A stretch of DNA of 64,000 nucleotides, from assembly GCA_023052935.1 (NCBI GenBank), contig CM041294.1:20856635-20920634 (forward strand), read 5' to 3'. Below, piece after piece: positions 43,901 through 55,752 of this stretch. The notes beneath the pieces were generated by a model, which was given only the letters and a program-made list of their open reading frames with translations, was not told where the DNA came from and did not search any database. A program made the position numbers and the translations under genes. The DNA comes from Piezodorus guildinii (taxonomy: Eukaryota > Arthropoda > Insecta > Hemiptera > Pentatomidae). Each line of letters starts with the position of its first letter. Within the stretch, counting starts at the first letter, position 1.

Positions 43901-45734
43901 AAAATATATTAAAGTACTACTAAGTTGGGTTATTTCTTCACACTACCTTTTCACGCCCATAATTATAATTTAGTACTTTTACTTTTTGTATATACAGTTG
44001 GAAAAATCAATAGAATATATATATATTTATTTACTTTTTTTATTTTATTTTTTTTAACTCATATTAAAAATACTAACTATAGTAATTATCAAAACATGGA
44101 ATAAATGATTTACATTTAACGGGAGTAACTCATTTTTAATGAAATAACGACAGAGTATTGGTGCTAAGCCCTATGTTCAACAGGTCCCAATTAGTGAGGC
44201 TCCCCGCTTTCTTCACACCATCAGCGTACTGCCTTGTTCTGCTCAGCCTTCTTTCGAAATTATAACAAAAGTTTTCAAAACAAGGTTTCGAACTACGTGT
44301 TAAAGGGTTGTGGTTTGAAAACGCGTAAGATTATAATACGACACCTAATTATTTGTTATTAGTTATATGTATATCAAAGTTATGAGATTTTTGCCGCCAT
44401 CTTCACCACTTACTTTTATCGAGTTATTTATTAATCTTTTTTTCATTATATTATACTCAGTTTAATATAATAGTGTGGCTCAATAAAAGATGGATCTACG
44501 TGCAGACATATTAATAAAGAAATATACTAGCTGCTAAATGAACCTGATGTCGGAAGGATTGTCATGCTTCGCTTGTCAGGCCGTGTAGCCAGGATGGAGC
44601 TTAGTAAGATCCTGTTGAAACTCCTTGATAAGAACATATAGTTCAGGAGCCAGGTGCATGGATGACTACCTCAAAGAACATACATCAAGATATATTTTTA
44701 AAAATTTGTTTGTATCATACGTATTACGTAAATGCATTCCGTGGGATCCTAAAACTCTTAATAAGCTGCACATTAATTTGATAAAGTGATCAATTACATC
44801 CGATTTTCTAGCCCATCGAACGTACGAATAGATTTGGTTTAAACTAATCTGTTATTTCTCCAAAATGATGAAAGTACCTTTATTCTGGATTAGATACTCT
44901 TACTAATGACTGAACGTCCAACGAAACCACGTGAAGCGTTACGATAACCCTTGGTGTGATTATTTCAGGGTAAATTGATTCAAAATATTATTGAGTTAAT
45001 AATAACTTTATTAAGCAATTTAATTTGAGATTATACGATTTTGTTAATTCATACTAGATTTTAATGTAAAATATATAGGACTGTTATTTATTTTGTTATG
45101 AGTAAAAGAATATATTAAATTGTAATATGAATATTTTTCGAACTGTAACAAAATATGAAACTGTCAAAGAAAACCGTACAAACGAAAAAAATATGATCAA
45201 AACCATATGAAAGGCTGATTGAGGATTTAAAAGCCTTGAAATTGAGAAAATTCCAACATTTTAATAAAGGTTTCGGTTTTAATTTTCAAAATAAAATAAA
45301 TAAATATACGCCTACATCAAAAATGATTAGCTCCTTAGAAAAAATTAACTAACCTCTTTGTAATTCGAACATAGGTAGTAGAAAATTTCAGGTATTAATT
45401 TTACATCAATCTTGTATTTTATAACATATATCAGAAGGAAAAAAAAATCCTACTTTGATCCCTGAAAACGACATATATACAGGTACTTAATTTAATATAT
45501 GAATATATCTGATGTTGCTACTTGACCCCTGGGTTGCCCACCGAAATATATCTATAGGAAACAGATTTAATAGAACGTACTGCTCTAAAATAGCCAACTT
45601 TCGTTCTGGAGATTTAATTCTCAAACATTCACGACACAGCAGTCAGCATATGGAGTTCGGGAGGTAATATGTAGGAGGGAGAAATTGTCAGAGCTTGTAA
45701 AGCAACACCGGGTGACAAAAAAAATATATATATA
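43901..45734. other. Mostly unassigned; weak LINE trace at 44550-44690
   Basis: At 44550-44690 (+) the sequence reads PDVGRIVMLRLSGRVARMEL, similar to the RRLRWAGHVARME region of LINE C-termini, but it is short. The rest is AT-rich with no feature. Confidence 0.35.
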
Positions 45735-46583
45735 CAAAACTTCCTCTTTTGTTCAATTCAAATAAATATGTACAAAATCAATCTTAAGTTGAGGTTTTTT
45801 TGAGTTTGATTGTTTGAAAGTTGTAATAGGCGTATTCTTGCAACTACACTAAGTAATGAACCTGCCCCATCCTTCTTCATCTCCTGGTCCCAGTCTGTCA
45901 GTGGACGTCCACGCTTCTTTGTTAACTCCCTTGGGTACCACTCTATAAGCTGCCTAGTCCATGTTGTAATGTTTCTCCGGATAACATGTCCGGTCCAGGT
46001 CCACTTCCTTAGATGGACTTTTTCCACAATATCTGGGAGATCGGTCCCTGATCTTAGCCACTTATTTGTTTTCCTGTTTCGTCTCGATACTCCGAGAATG
46101 AATCGCTCCATACCTCTGACCGTTACTCTCAACTTCTGGCTGGTCTTATCTATTACCCATGTTTCGCAACCATAGGTCATAGATAAGAAGCTCACAGACG
46201 ACCTATACAGCTCCTTAAACTTGAAGAGGGAGCGCCATCCTTGAGTATATCGCCTGTTTATTTCTTCAACTTGTCCTTTAACAGAAATAAGATGCCCAAG
46301 GTACAGAAATGAATCTTCTGTTTTAATGATATGTTCACCCATTGTTAAATATCCTTCTGCATTCACTGATACCTATTTGGACTTTTTATAGTTAATTTTT
46401 AGCCCTATATTTTCTCCTGCTGCTATCAAATCTTTTGCCATCGTTAGGATTTCTTCTTTGTTTTTTCCTATCAGCACCTGATCATCCGCAAACTCTAAAT
46501 GGTTAAGCCATTCTCCATGAATGTTTATGCCTTTGTTCTGCCAATTCAAGGTTTGCATTAAGTCATGAAGAACTGATATAAAT
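45735..46583 (-). pseudogene. 5'-truncated RTE-like LINE reverse transcriptase
   Basis: One minus-strand frame interrupted by a single TAG at 46373-46375. The upstream part (46376-46583) has HDLMQTLNWQNKGINIHGEW, then NHLEFADDQVLIGKN, where FADD is catalytic motif C, and GLKINYKKSK. The downstream part has YLGHLISVKGQVEEINRRYT, TYGCETWVIDKTSQK and a C-terminal GHVIRRNITTWTRQLIEWYP and KKRGRPLTDWDQEM. It fits the thumb and C-terminus of RTE-type elements. Endonuclease and motifs A-B are missing. Confidence 0.82.
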
Positions 46584-46601
46584 ATTTTTTTTATTTATTT
46601 A

Positions 46602-46651
46602 CTTTAAACATGTAAATATTCGGAAGAAAACACCAGAGACCTGCAAAGAGG
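46602..46651 (-). repeat. Mariner 5' UTR fragment
   Basis: Fifty bases reverse-complementary to the leader of the two deleted mariners (CTTTGCAGGTCTCTG and GTTTTCTTCCGAAT). It lies just beyond the truncated end of the RTE-like LINE. Confidence 0.65.
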
Positions 46652-47031
46652 AGGTAATCTTAAATAAAATACTATATTAAAAAACATTTATAAATATAAA
46701 GGAGTACATAACCCGAATCGTCCTAAAAAATCCGGCTTAGATAAATACGAGAAGGCTTTCCGATGCACTGATGTGTCTCTTGGATCGTTCGGCAAGAAAT
46801 AATGTCTTCAAAAGGGGTGAGTGAGTCCAAGCGTGTATCATTTGGAAGAACACGATAGGTTTTTATTATCACGTGCATATATTTTTTAAATATATGCCTA
46901 TAATATTAATGTATAAATATTAAATAAGATATAAAACAAAAACTAAATATTATAAGCATAATGTTTGTAATTATTTTCTGATATATTTGATAAGATATTT
47001 TCTAATTCATTCAGATTATTACTTCAAATCA

Positions 47032-47063
<32 letters not shown>

Positions 47064-47067
47064 TATA
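46652..47067. other. Unassigned AT-rich DNA, ends in (TA)n
   Basis: No gene recognised. A short TA tract at 47035-47058 precedes the Tc1 fragment. Confidence 0.5.
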
Positions 47068-47876
47068 CACTGCCGGACAAAATTAAAGGATCACTTCAAT
47101 ATTTTGAAAATACTGAACTGTATAGGGTATTTTTGAAAATATTCTTTTTTCTTTGGAAGTCACACTTTATTATAAGGGTGATAACAAATAAAAAATTATT
47201 TTCTAGAAATTTTTAATAGGAAAACACATAAAAAAATAAAAATGTCCTACAGTCTCAAAATGAAAAAGTAATTTTTTTAAAAATGAAATGAAATAACAAA
47301 ACTGAATAAAAAGGAAGAATTCGAGGAAAACGATCAATAATTGGTATTCCCACCTTTAGCTCTGATAATTGCTTCTATTCTCCTCCCCATTCCAGCGACC
47401 AAGGCTCTCACATGTTGTTCCGGGATGTTGTTCCACTCTTCCACTAACATTTCCCTTAAATCTGCCAAATTTTGTGGGTCTCGGGCGCGGACACGTCTTC
47501 CAAGCATGTCCCATACATGCTCTATTGGGTTCATATCTGGACTTCTGGGTGGCCAAACCATAACATCAATTTTTTCTTGTCTGAGGAAATTTTGCACTGA
47601 TCGAGCAACGTGAGGTCGGGCATTATCGTGCATGAAAATAAAGTTACCTGTGATATTTCTGGCGAAAGGTATTACATGTGGCTCAAGTCCCTCCCTAATG
47701 TACCTGTCAGCAGTTATAGAGCCACGGTTCACAAGAACCAACTCTGTACGGGAGTTTAAATGTAGGCCCCCCCACACCATCACTGACCCACCAACAAACG
47801 CAACCCTTGGAGAAAAAGTGCATGGAGCATCCCTCTCTCCCCGCCTTCTCCATACCTTTTCCCGTCCATCTGGAGA
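47068..47876 (-). mobile_element. Truncated Tc1-like transposon
   Basis: The right end of the element (in its own orientation) is kept, with a terminal-repeat sequence CACTGCCGGACAAAATTAAA next to TA. The other end is lost at a TA/CA microsatellite starting near 47877. Confidence 0.85.
47334..47876 (-). pseudogene. Tc1-like transposase, C-terminal ~180 codons
   Basis: An open frame with SPDGREKVWRRRGER, GGSVMVWGGL, MHDNARPHVARSVQNFLRQ (second catalytic Asp in HDN), PPRSPDMNPIEHVWDMLGRR (catalytic Glu in NPIEHVW) and a C-terminal MGRRIEAIIRAKGGNTNY. This is the DD34E catalytic domain of Tc1 transposases without its first aspartate, the DNA-binding domain or the start. The remaining frame has no stop, so truncation is probably recent. 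Not functional. Confidence 0.9.
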
Positions 47877-48408
47877 TATATATATACACACACACACGAA
47901 TACGTATTTGCTAGAATTAAGTATTCAGAATTTTCCGATCATTTTCTTTACTCAACTGGAATAAACTAATTAAGATTCAAAAGCAGGGAGAATATTTTGG
48001 AAACGGAATGTTTATAATTTTTATGGTAAAAATATTGTCTTGTATTTTTCACACTATTTCAAGTTCTATATTATCATGAAAAAAATTCTGCAGTTTGGAA
48101 TCTACTACGCTTCTAATACTGAACTTGATTTATGAGACGTCTTTGAAGCAAAGTTTTCAATCAAATACTGACTAAACTTGAACCGAAACTTATCCCATAT
48201 AAGCTCGTAGGCACAATTGATCCCAACCACCAGGAGCATAGCTCCAACTTCCATAATGGCGAAGACTGAGATACTTAGCACAGCACCTGGCAGTGGTAAA
48301 TAAGGTAGCAGCAGCGTGATACTGCACTCTCGTTTTACTGCTAGAATATTTTAATGTTAAGCAATGAATAAAACTATAAATAGACTCATATATAAACATA
48401 ATTACTTA
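47877..48408. other. Unassigned DNA
   Basis: It starts with a TA/CA microsatellite. No supported gene. Confidence 0.45.
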
Positions 48409-48410
48409 TA

Positions 48411-49336
48411 TTGGGTTGTTTCACATGAAATGTCCGCTTTTATAGTTTCTGAAATACATAAAGGATTTTGCAGGTCTCTGTTGTTTTCTTCCGAATGTTT
48501 ACATATTTAATGTAAACAGTTACTAATCCTCTACCTTTGTATTATTAACATTAGCTTCCCAATCAGTTACCCACTTTTTAGTATACCTCCAAATATGAAC
48601 ATGGAAATCCGCGATTTTCGAGTAATATTTTTATACGAGTTTAAACTCGGCTATTCAGCAGCTGAGGCCGCTAGAAATATTTTCAAGGCGTTTGGGGAAG
48701 GAAGTGTAAATGAACGGATCATTCGCCGTTTGTTTGCTAAGTTTCCAGCTGGGGATACCGACTTGAAAAACTTGCCCCGAGGAAGACCTCCGTCCGTAAT
48801 AGACAACGATGTCCTCAAACATACAGTAGAAGGGAACCCCTACTAAACAGTTAAAGGACTCTCAGCACAACTAAATGCAAGTGCATCTACCGTTTCCAGA
48901 CATTTAAAGTGTATTGGGAAAGTAAAAAAGCTCGATACATGGGTACCTCTCATGATCTCACTGAGCGGCAGCAAGACCCCATGTTTCAAAACGTACCGTG
49001 CAAAAATTGAAAGAACTGTGCTACAAAGTTCTTCCGCACCCACCATATTTTCCCGACTTGTCTCCAACAGATTACCACCTGTTCAGGAATTTAGACAACT
49101 TCGTCAAAAGGAAACTTTTTGAAAATGGTGATCAAGTGAAAAGTGCGTTTACAGACTTTGTTTCACTTCAAAGCTCAGAGTTTTTCAGTTCGGGGATAAA
49201 AAAGTTGGTGTCACGTTGGGAAAAATGTGTAGAAAAAGAAGGTAAATACTTCGAATAAAATTATCTTGTTTTCATATCGTATTTTTAATAAAAATCCTTT
49301 ACCTTGAAAACGGACATTTCATGTGAAACAACGCAA
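48411..49336 (+). mobile_element. Internally deleted mariner, copy 2
   Basis: Terminal inverted repeats TTGGGTTGTTTCACATGAAA and the reverse complement of TTGCGTTGTTTCACATGAAA. Perfect TA duplication at 48409-48410 and 49337-49338. It is 926 bp and lacks the catalytic core. The central junction (around AAGACCCCATGTTT) is the same as in copy 1, so both come from one deleted ancestor. Confidence 0.92.
48595..49258 (+). pseudogene. Mariner transposase without catalytic core
   Basis: The frame at 48595-48846 encodes the DNA-binding part (YEFKLGYSAAEAARNIFKAF, NLPRGRPPSV). A one-base loss near 48841 shifts the frame before the second helix-turn-helix (NASASTVSRHLKCIGKVKK). The frame at 48998-49258 encodes the C-terminus with HPPYFPDLSPTDYHLFRNLD, including the third catalytic Asp, and ends VEKEGKYFE. 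The region with the first two aspartates is deleted. Only a DNA-binding fragment could be made. Confidence 0.88.
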
Positions 49337-49338
49337 TA

Positions 49339-49602
49339 CATAGTAGAACAATGTAAAAGTGATAGCTATAAACATTTTCAGCTAATAAATAATCTATTTA
49401 CAATTTATAATAACAATAAAAATGCAATATTAATAGAGCATACTAAATTATAAAAATAACAGTATAACCAATAAGATGAAAAATATATCTTTAAGCATCT
49501 ATCAGTTACTCCAACAAAAAATAATATTTTCAAATCCAGGACGTTATATATTTCTCAAAACAATTATTCATCGAATTAAATTTAATTATTTTTAAAAAAA
49601 TT
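49339..49602. other. Unassigned AT-rich DNA
   Basis: Nothing recognised, apart from the T-run terminator of the following tRNA gene (49594-49600, minus strand). Confidence 0.5.
49594..49600 (-). terminator. Pol III terminator of tRNA-Tyr
   Basis: Seven T residues on the minus strand, three bases after the discriminator, as in the other copy. Confidence 0.85.
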
Positions 49603-49693
49603 TCCTCCGGGCCGGATTTGAACCAGCGACCTATGGATATCAGTTACTTTCACCAACTACAGTCCACCGCTCTACCAACTGAGCTACCAGAGG
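49603..49693 (-). tRNA. tRNA-Tyr: tRNA-Tyr (anticodon GTA) with 18-nt intron
   Basis: It appears identical in mature sequence and intron to the gene at 13551-13641. Anticodon at 49658-49660, intron at 49639-49656. The flanks differ apart from the immediate 3' AATTTTTTT, so this is an old gene duplication or a homogenised family rather than a recent segmental duplication. Confidence 0.97.
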
Positions 49694-49899
49694 AGTTGAT
49701 AACGTTTTGAAGATTATTGATTAAGAATAAAATTGTCTTTTGTTTTATTATTTTATTATAAAAAATATATTAAAAATAATTATTGAAGGTTTGACTTATT
49801 AAGTACGCTTATTGTTTTTAGAACATAACATTTTAATAACCATAATGTTTAAAACTTATAAAAAGCGTTATCATACAAAATAAATTAATAAGGCAAGAG

Positions 49900-49947
<48 letters not shown>

Positions 49948-50835
49948 ATATAAGACCGGGTAATCAGCAAATAAAAAATTATAAATTGAGACGATTATTA
50001 ATAATGAATATAGTATAATGTTATTCATTATATATATTATAAAAAACAACTTTAATATAATAAATTTTGTTAATATTTCTATACACACAATACGTCGTTT
50101 AGAATATTTTAAATATATTTTCTCGTGTTAAATATAATTTCATTTTGATTGTTTCTAATGTCTTCCCGCTTAATAAACGCTAGCCTATAAAAGTGCTATT
50201 GTATAAAAAATTAGTAATTTAATTTTATAAACAATGCTAAAAAAATAATAAAAAATAAAATAAATAAATGGATATTCCGGATCGTGCATCAGTTACCAAG
50301 AAAACGAAATCATTGAAGCAAAATAATCAATGTACCACATTTAATAACTTTTAAGAACATTCCAAACGAAGCATAAAATTAATAATTCTTTTAACAAATG
50401 TTTGTAACTCTTAGTCCATTATAAATTGCACAATTTTAAAACTGTATATATACACGCCTATTGGGAAATAAATAAACGCTGAATTCTAAAATATATAATT
50501 CAAATTTCTGTTAATAAAGGTTATAGATGTGTATATATACTTTTTAAACAATACATATAATATCATGAAAATGATCTAAATACAGAAAACTAATTTATGG
50601 AAATGCAGAAATCAATATGAGTTTAAAGAAAATTCTAGTATAAATGAATTGTAATTCTTATGAAATATATTGTAAATACAGTACAACTTTTGAAACTAAG
50701 AATTTGAGAAACTTATTAAATTGAAGGGAGGGAGATAGGGAACCCGGTGTGGGGGCACACGATAAAAATATATTTAAATAATTTGTAATGTGTTTTCCTA
50801 GTGTTATTACACCCACCCATACAAGGGACAAACGT
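49694..50835. other. Unassigned AT-rich DNA
   Basis: It includes a (TA)n tract at about 49901-49945. No gene recognised. Confidence 0.5.
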
Positions 50836-50848
50836 AATAGTGATAATT

Positions 50849-51524
50849 TATTTATTTATTTAGGTCTCCCTGCATTGCCATATGGCAATACGGGCGTCGG
50901 TAGCCATGACTGAGATGCTACCAGTAGTAATCTTGAGTTTCTGTTTTTCTTCTCTTCCCAGCTTTTTAATCTGGTCTCTCCTCGATGACTATCCCTTCAG
51001 CTCCTGCTTCTTCTCTCGGAGGTGGTCTTCCTCGATCTCGTCCAGTTCCACCTACGTTAAAAGCTGCCGGGCCTACTAATGTTTTCCACCCGTGAATAAA
51101 TGATATAAATTGTTTATAATTTTGTTCGGACACCAGCTGAGGGAAATCGCTCACCGAGAGGACCCAGAGGCCACATTCCCTCAATAGTTTGGCCCTTAGT
51201 GCCTCAAACGCGGAACATTCCACAATGATGTGCTCAGCAGTCTCCGGGACTCCACAACGGGGGCACAAGGGATCTACGTCTTTTCCGAAACTGTGCAGCT
51301 TACTTCGGAAAGCCCCGTGCCCAGTGAGGAATTGCGAGACCCAGTAATCCGGAACAATCCATTTGGCTTTCAATCGTGACCGGACCGTGGGGAAGAATTT
51401 CTTCAAGGTAGCACCTTTTGAGGTTGTCACCCACCGCCGGTCCCACTCATCAATGGTATGTTCCCGTATTGCACTCTTCCATTTCCTTGGGTCCTCCGCA
51501 ATCCTCATTTGGAATAAATAAATA
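50849..51524 (-). mobile_element. 5'-truncated R1-clade LINE with TSD
   Basis: The frame at 50966-51508 (minus) encodes WDRRWVTTSKGATLKKFFP, then YWVSQFLTGHGAFRSKLH and CPRCGVPETAEHIIVEC. This is the C-terminal, zinc-binding end of R1-type LINE ORF2. A 13-bp duplication AATAGTGATAATT lies at 50836-50848 and 51525-51537. The tail is (AAAT)n. The reverse-transcriptase core and endonuclease are lost. The coding remnant is open over 180 codons and more GC-rich than the surroundings. Confidence 0.9.
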
Positions 51525-51783
51525 AATAGTGATAATTGACTTCATTCACACAATATTTGTTAAAGAAATTAGTAATAAATAACAAAGTAATATGTTTCAC
51601 ATTTTCAAACCTGATAATTTATAATTATTTATTTGGAATTTTAATATATCAGATGGTAAATTATAGTTTATATCTCAAGATTACACATTATTTTATTAAA
51701 AATCTCAGGTCATGAAACGTTTGGTTGTTGACATGTATATATTTCATAATGATAATCTTTTGATTTTTCTAGTTTACATTTTT

Positions 51784-51925
51784 ACTTTCAATTACCTATG
51801 TGAAATATATTGTAAGGGAAAGTATTGCGATCATGAAAATATTCGAATTCTAGTTTTCACTGGAAATACACGTTCTAAAGTACCATGAGTCCTAATAACC
51901 GAATCCAGCAAAAAAATCTGTGTAT

Positions 51926-51976
<51 letters not shown>

Positions 51977-52831
51977 AGAGTCCAGCACGAAAACGAAAAG
52001 TCGTACAATACTAAAATTTTATATTTAAGACAAATATACGCCCGATATGTTACAGCAACGTTTTAATCAAAATCGGCGAACTACAGGAGCCACTTAATAC
52101 TATACATTTTGATATTTTCACGCGTAATTTTCTCAAAAACGGCTCTAACGGTTTTGATTTGACTCCCTTTATCGATGTAAAATTTAATGGGCTTTAATAT
52201 CATGTAGGTTTCATTCTGATTGAAATAGTCTGACAGGACTTAAATGCCGATATTTTAAAGTACCTTTAATTGTGTACATTCCAAAAGATTGACCATATCA
52301 TCTTAATGACATTGATAAAGGATGGTTTGTTGACGAATTTGATGACCAACGAAAGGATTAAAGAGCAATTTTCTTCCCCTAAACTATTATTAATTTTGAA
52401 CATTCTAAAAGATTAGCCTTATCATTTTAATTGCATTGATGAAGGACGGCTAAATATACAAGTTGCACGAATACGATATCAAATTAAAAGATAAGAGACC
52501 CAAAATATATTTTTATTCAATTTTTGTGTGTTTTGAATGTAAGAACAGTAATATATATGTACTAACATTCCGTTGGAAAGGTAAAGATTTTAGAAAAAAT
52601 ATTATCTTATACACAAAATTGTAAAAAGTTAATGGAGAGTGATGAAAAGCCGATAAAATTATCTGACTGTAATAGATAATAATACAATAGATTATTTAAA
52701 ACGCACGTTTCTACTGAAAATTTAATGTAAATAATTCATTAATAATTTATTTTCATCTCTAACTGTATTTAAAAAATTTCAAATTGATTTTAGTAAGTAA
52801 AAGTCGTATGTTACGCGCTCCAGATTTTTCT
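51784..52831 (-). mobile_element. Helentron-like repeat, copy H, with internal duplication
   Basis: Reverse orientation. It begins with a degenerate palindrome and AGGGAAAGTATTGCGATCAT, contains a long (GT)n tract at about 51926-51971, and ends with the AAGTAAAAGTCGTATGTTAC and CTCCAGATTTTTC end. The interior segment around 52260-52370 is repeated, in diverged form, at about 52370-52500, so it is longer than other copies. Confidence 0.8.
51926..51971. repeat. (GT)n microsatellite
   Basis: An expanded dinucleotide tract inside the Helentron-like copy; other copies have only a few units. Confidence 0.95.
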
Positions 52832-53049
52832 TAATACTAATTATTATTAGACCTCCAAAGTTATTATAGATAATAATAAAAAATTAATCAACCAATCAAA
52901 ATTCTTTATTTTTTTGCATTTTACTAACTCAAAAGTTCTCAAACATATATTTTTATTACATGTAATATAATTAATCTGTATGATTTCATATTATAGCGAG
53001 CTATTTAGCTTCTGAAGAGGATAAACCATTTTAGAGGATTATACAATGC

Positions 53050-54240
53050 AGCATATAGGGATTATTTAATCTGGAATTAAAAGCTTTTAACGAAAAGAAA
53101 CATACCGGTATGCTTTTAATAGATTTAGAAAAGGCCTTTGACACCGTTTGGCATACAGGACTTATTTATAAATTAATTAAATACAACTTTCCTCTTTACC
53201 TAATTCAAATTATCCATTCATATCTTGACAATAGACGATTTTATGTTCGTGTAAATAATTCGACATCCAATATACTCTCTGTAGCGGACGGCCTTCCTCA
53301 AGGATCCTGCCTTTCGCCAACTTTATTTAATGTATATATATCCGATTTTCCAATCCACCCGCACGTAATAAGATCTTTTTACGCTGATGATACAGCCCTA
53401 GATACCATAGTTAACAGGTTACAGCTAAACTTCAAAAAATCAATAAATATTGCAATATGTGGAAATTAAAAATAAACGCTAAGAAGTCAGAAGCTATAAT
53501 CTTTACTAAGCGCAGAACGAACATAAAACATCACATTTTATTAAACTCAGTCCACATTAACTGGTCTAATAAAATAAAATAGTTAAATACTTAGGCATAA
53601 CATTAGACGAATCGTTAACTTATACCGAACATATAAATAGAAAATCCGAAAAAACAAGGAAATGTATTTATAAAATGTTTCCATATTTTAATAAGAAATC
53701 CAGTTTAAGCACTCAGAACAAACTACTACTATATAAAACTGGAGTCTGGAGCTCGACTTGCAATACCAATTATTAAAAAATAGAAACAATACAAAATACA
53801 TGTATGCGAATCAACAACAACTACCCACGATATAGTAAAATTTCAAAAATGCTCTTTGAACTAAATTTGCCAACATTAAAACAGTATATCTAAACAGTAA
53901 CCAAAAACTATTTTGATAAAACCACAGCTTCTGAAAACCCATTAAAACTAGAAATTGGTAATCACAACAAAACATCACTAAGGCGCTACACGCACAAAAG
54001 AAACAAACATGTACTTTTAAACTAATATTGTAATTTATATTGTGTAGGTTTTTTTTTTTTTTTTTTTTTTGTTACTTTTCCTACTGTCTTAAACAAAATA
54101 TTGTATGATCATTAGTAAATTCAAAGGATGATCGAAATTCTGTTATCATGAAAAAAAGGTCCACTGAAATCATGAAACCAAACATATTTGTATTGAGTGT
54201 ACATTGTAAATATTCAGTAAATAAATAAAGTTTCTATACA
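53050..54240 (+). pseudogene. Jockey-type LINE reverse transcriptase remnant
   Basis: The frame at 53110-53469 has catalytic motif A (LLIDLEKAFDTVWH), motif B (GLPQGSCLSPTLFN) and motif C (SFYADDTA). It then stops. The following part continues in other frames with WKLKINAKKSEAIIFTKR, KYLGITLDESLTYTEHI, NKLLLYKTGVW and the C-terminal GNHNKTSLRRYTHKR. A 3' UTR and tail AATAAATAAAGTTTC end near 54230. The N-terminus and endonuclease are missing. All three polymerase motifs are kept, but frameshifts make it inactive. Confidence 0.85.
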
Positions 54241-54885
54241 ATTAATGTGGCGTTTCTTAAGGTAGTCCAAAATGGTTTGTATTAGTTAGCTCCTACAATA
54301 TATCTTATATATGCATGTAATTAAAATAAATAATTCAAATAACGTATCGAAAATAGGGCGTGGATTAAATCTGAGATTTATTCGTTTTGATGTATTAAAA
54401 AGTCATGTACAGAATTAATTACATTTTTCGTCGGGAAAATGATGTTGTTTTTTGTTCAAATATCTTCATTGGCTATATGATTTGAGATATATATTCCAAC
54501 ATTGACATTTTCCTTATCAGAGCTGACCACATTAGACAGCTATCTATTGAACCCCGGACTCAGATGGAATATAAATGCAGCAGAAGGTGATGACCCCTGC
54601 CTCTCTCGGCGCTATTCTCGTGTTTTTTTTTATCTGGATCCGTCACGGAATCTTCTCTCTTATCTTCCCTTGCTACTTTGGCTATCTTCGGATATTTTTT
54701 AGGTGGGCTATTGGAAACACGGAGCTTTGCAATGAAATAATCTTAACTTAATGGTATTCTTGATTTATATGGATAATCATAGGTGAACAACAAAATTGAA
54801 AAGTTTTAAATAAATTTGTAATCAAATGAAAAAAAAAAAGTTTCGATGGAAACAATAAACATTTTTATTACAACCTATGTATTAC
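54241..54885. other. Unassigned DNA
   Basis: A GC-richer patch at 54500-54700 is open for 66 codons but has no recognised motif; no gene is called. Confidence 0.4.
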
Positions 54886-54889
54886 CTAA

Positions 54890-55150
54890 TACGAGGATTT
54901 TAGGATTTGGGGTATGAGGATTTTTCGAAGGATTTTGGATTGGAAGGATTGGATGCGAGAGAAATTTGACGGTTTAGTGGACCTCCAAAACTCAAAGCCG
55001 TAGGTCCAAATAGGCCTTATAATGGTTATATAAATGAGTCTTTTGTAGTAAATGTGAAGTTTTGAGCGTTTGTCGAGTAAGTGTTGTAGTAATCTGTATC
55101 TACGAGCAGATTCCTGTCGTTCCAGTGTTGTACAAGGATTTCATGTTAGG
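54890..55150 (-). pseudogene. Jockey-type LINE fragment
   Basis: The minus strand matches the RPIWTYG and FQSLQSKIL regions of the copy at 29.7-30.1 kb, heavily mutated. It lies just outside the PLE left flank. Confidence 0.6.
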
Positions 55151-55178
55151 CAAATGGTGAATTAAAAAAAAATTAAAT

Positions 55179-55191
55179 AAAAGTAATGATA
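55179..55191. repeat. Target-site duplication of PLE, left
   Basis: AAAAGTAATGATA, identical to 59005-59017. Confidence 0.9.
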
Positions 55192-55737
55192 TTATTGAAG
55201 GAATTAGTCCGGGTGGCGGTCATTAAATGAAACAACTGAATAGTTTCAACTATTTTATTGTTTGCCAACGTTTCGACCCCCATTGTGGGTCATCATCAGG
55301 GCTAAAAAGATACAAAAAGGATACATTTAAAATAAGATTACAAATACTATTTAAAAAAAATTAACAATGTCAATATTATAACATAGAAGGAAATAGATGT
55401 GTATAGAAATCAATTAATTAAATTACAATGATAAAGGTATACTAATGAGAGCTATACAGACCAGATAATGACTAAAGATAATGTACAAATATATAAGAAA
55501 AAATTACATGAAATACAAAACATTAGAAAATGGATTACAGTGGTGATACGTACCGTCTGGTAGGTGAGTGGGAACTGGGTACATTTTGGTAATATGGAAT
55601 ATAGGCAGGTAGATAGGAAAGTACGTACAAAAGGTTGGGTAAAATGGAAAATACGTACCATATTTCTAGACGGGATCTGACAACAATGAGTAAAATTGTA
55701 ATATTAACATAAAAGGAAGTGTTCAGATTAAACCTAC
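55192..55737 (-). repeat. PLE1 terminal repeat, inverted (left)
   Basis: 546 bp, the reverse complement of 58431-58976 with few mismatches. It contains the hammerhead-like motif on the minus strand. Confidence 0.95.
55264..55302 (-). ncRNA. Hammerhead-like motif, left PLE1 repeat
   Basis: Order on the minus strand: GCC, CTGATGA, T, GACCC, loop, GGGTC, GAAACGTT, GGC. Stem II pairs fully (GACCC with GGGTC). GCC/GGC can form stem I and the palindrome ACGT a minimal stem III. There is one extra base after CTGATGA relative to the strict consensus. PLE terminal repeats are known to carry hammerhead ribozymes. Confidence 0.65.
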
Positions 55738-55752
55738 ACAACTAATTCCAAA

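Noticed and set aside
48190..48399. 69-codon minus-strand frame
   Set aside because: No motif, no repeat context and no expression signal visible.
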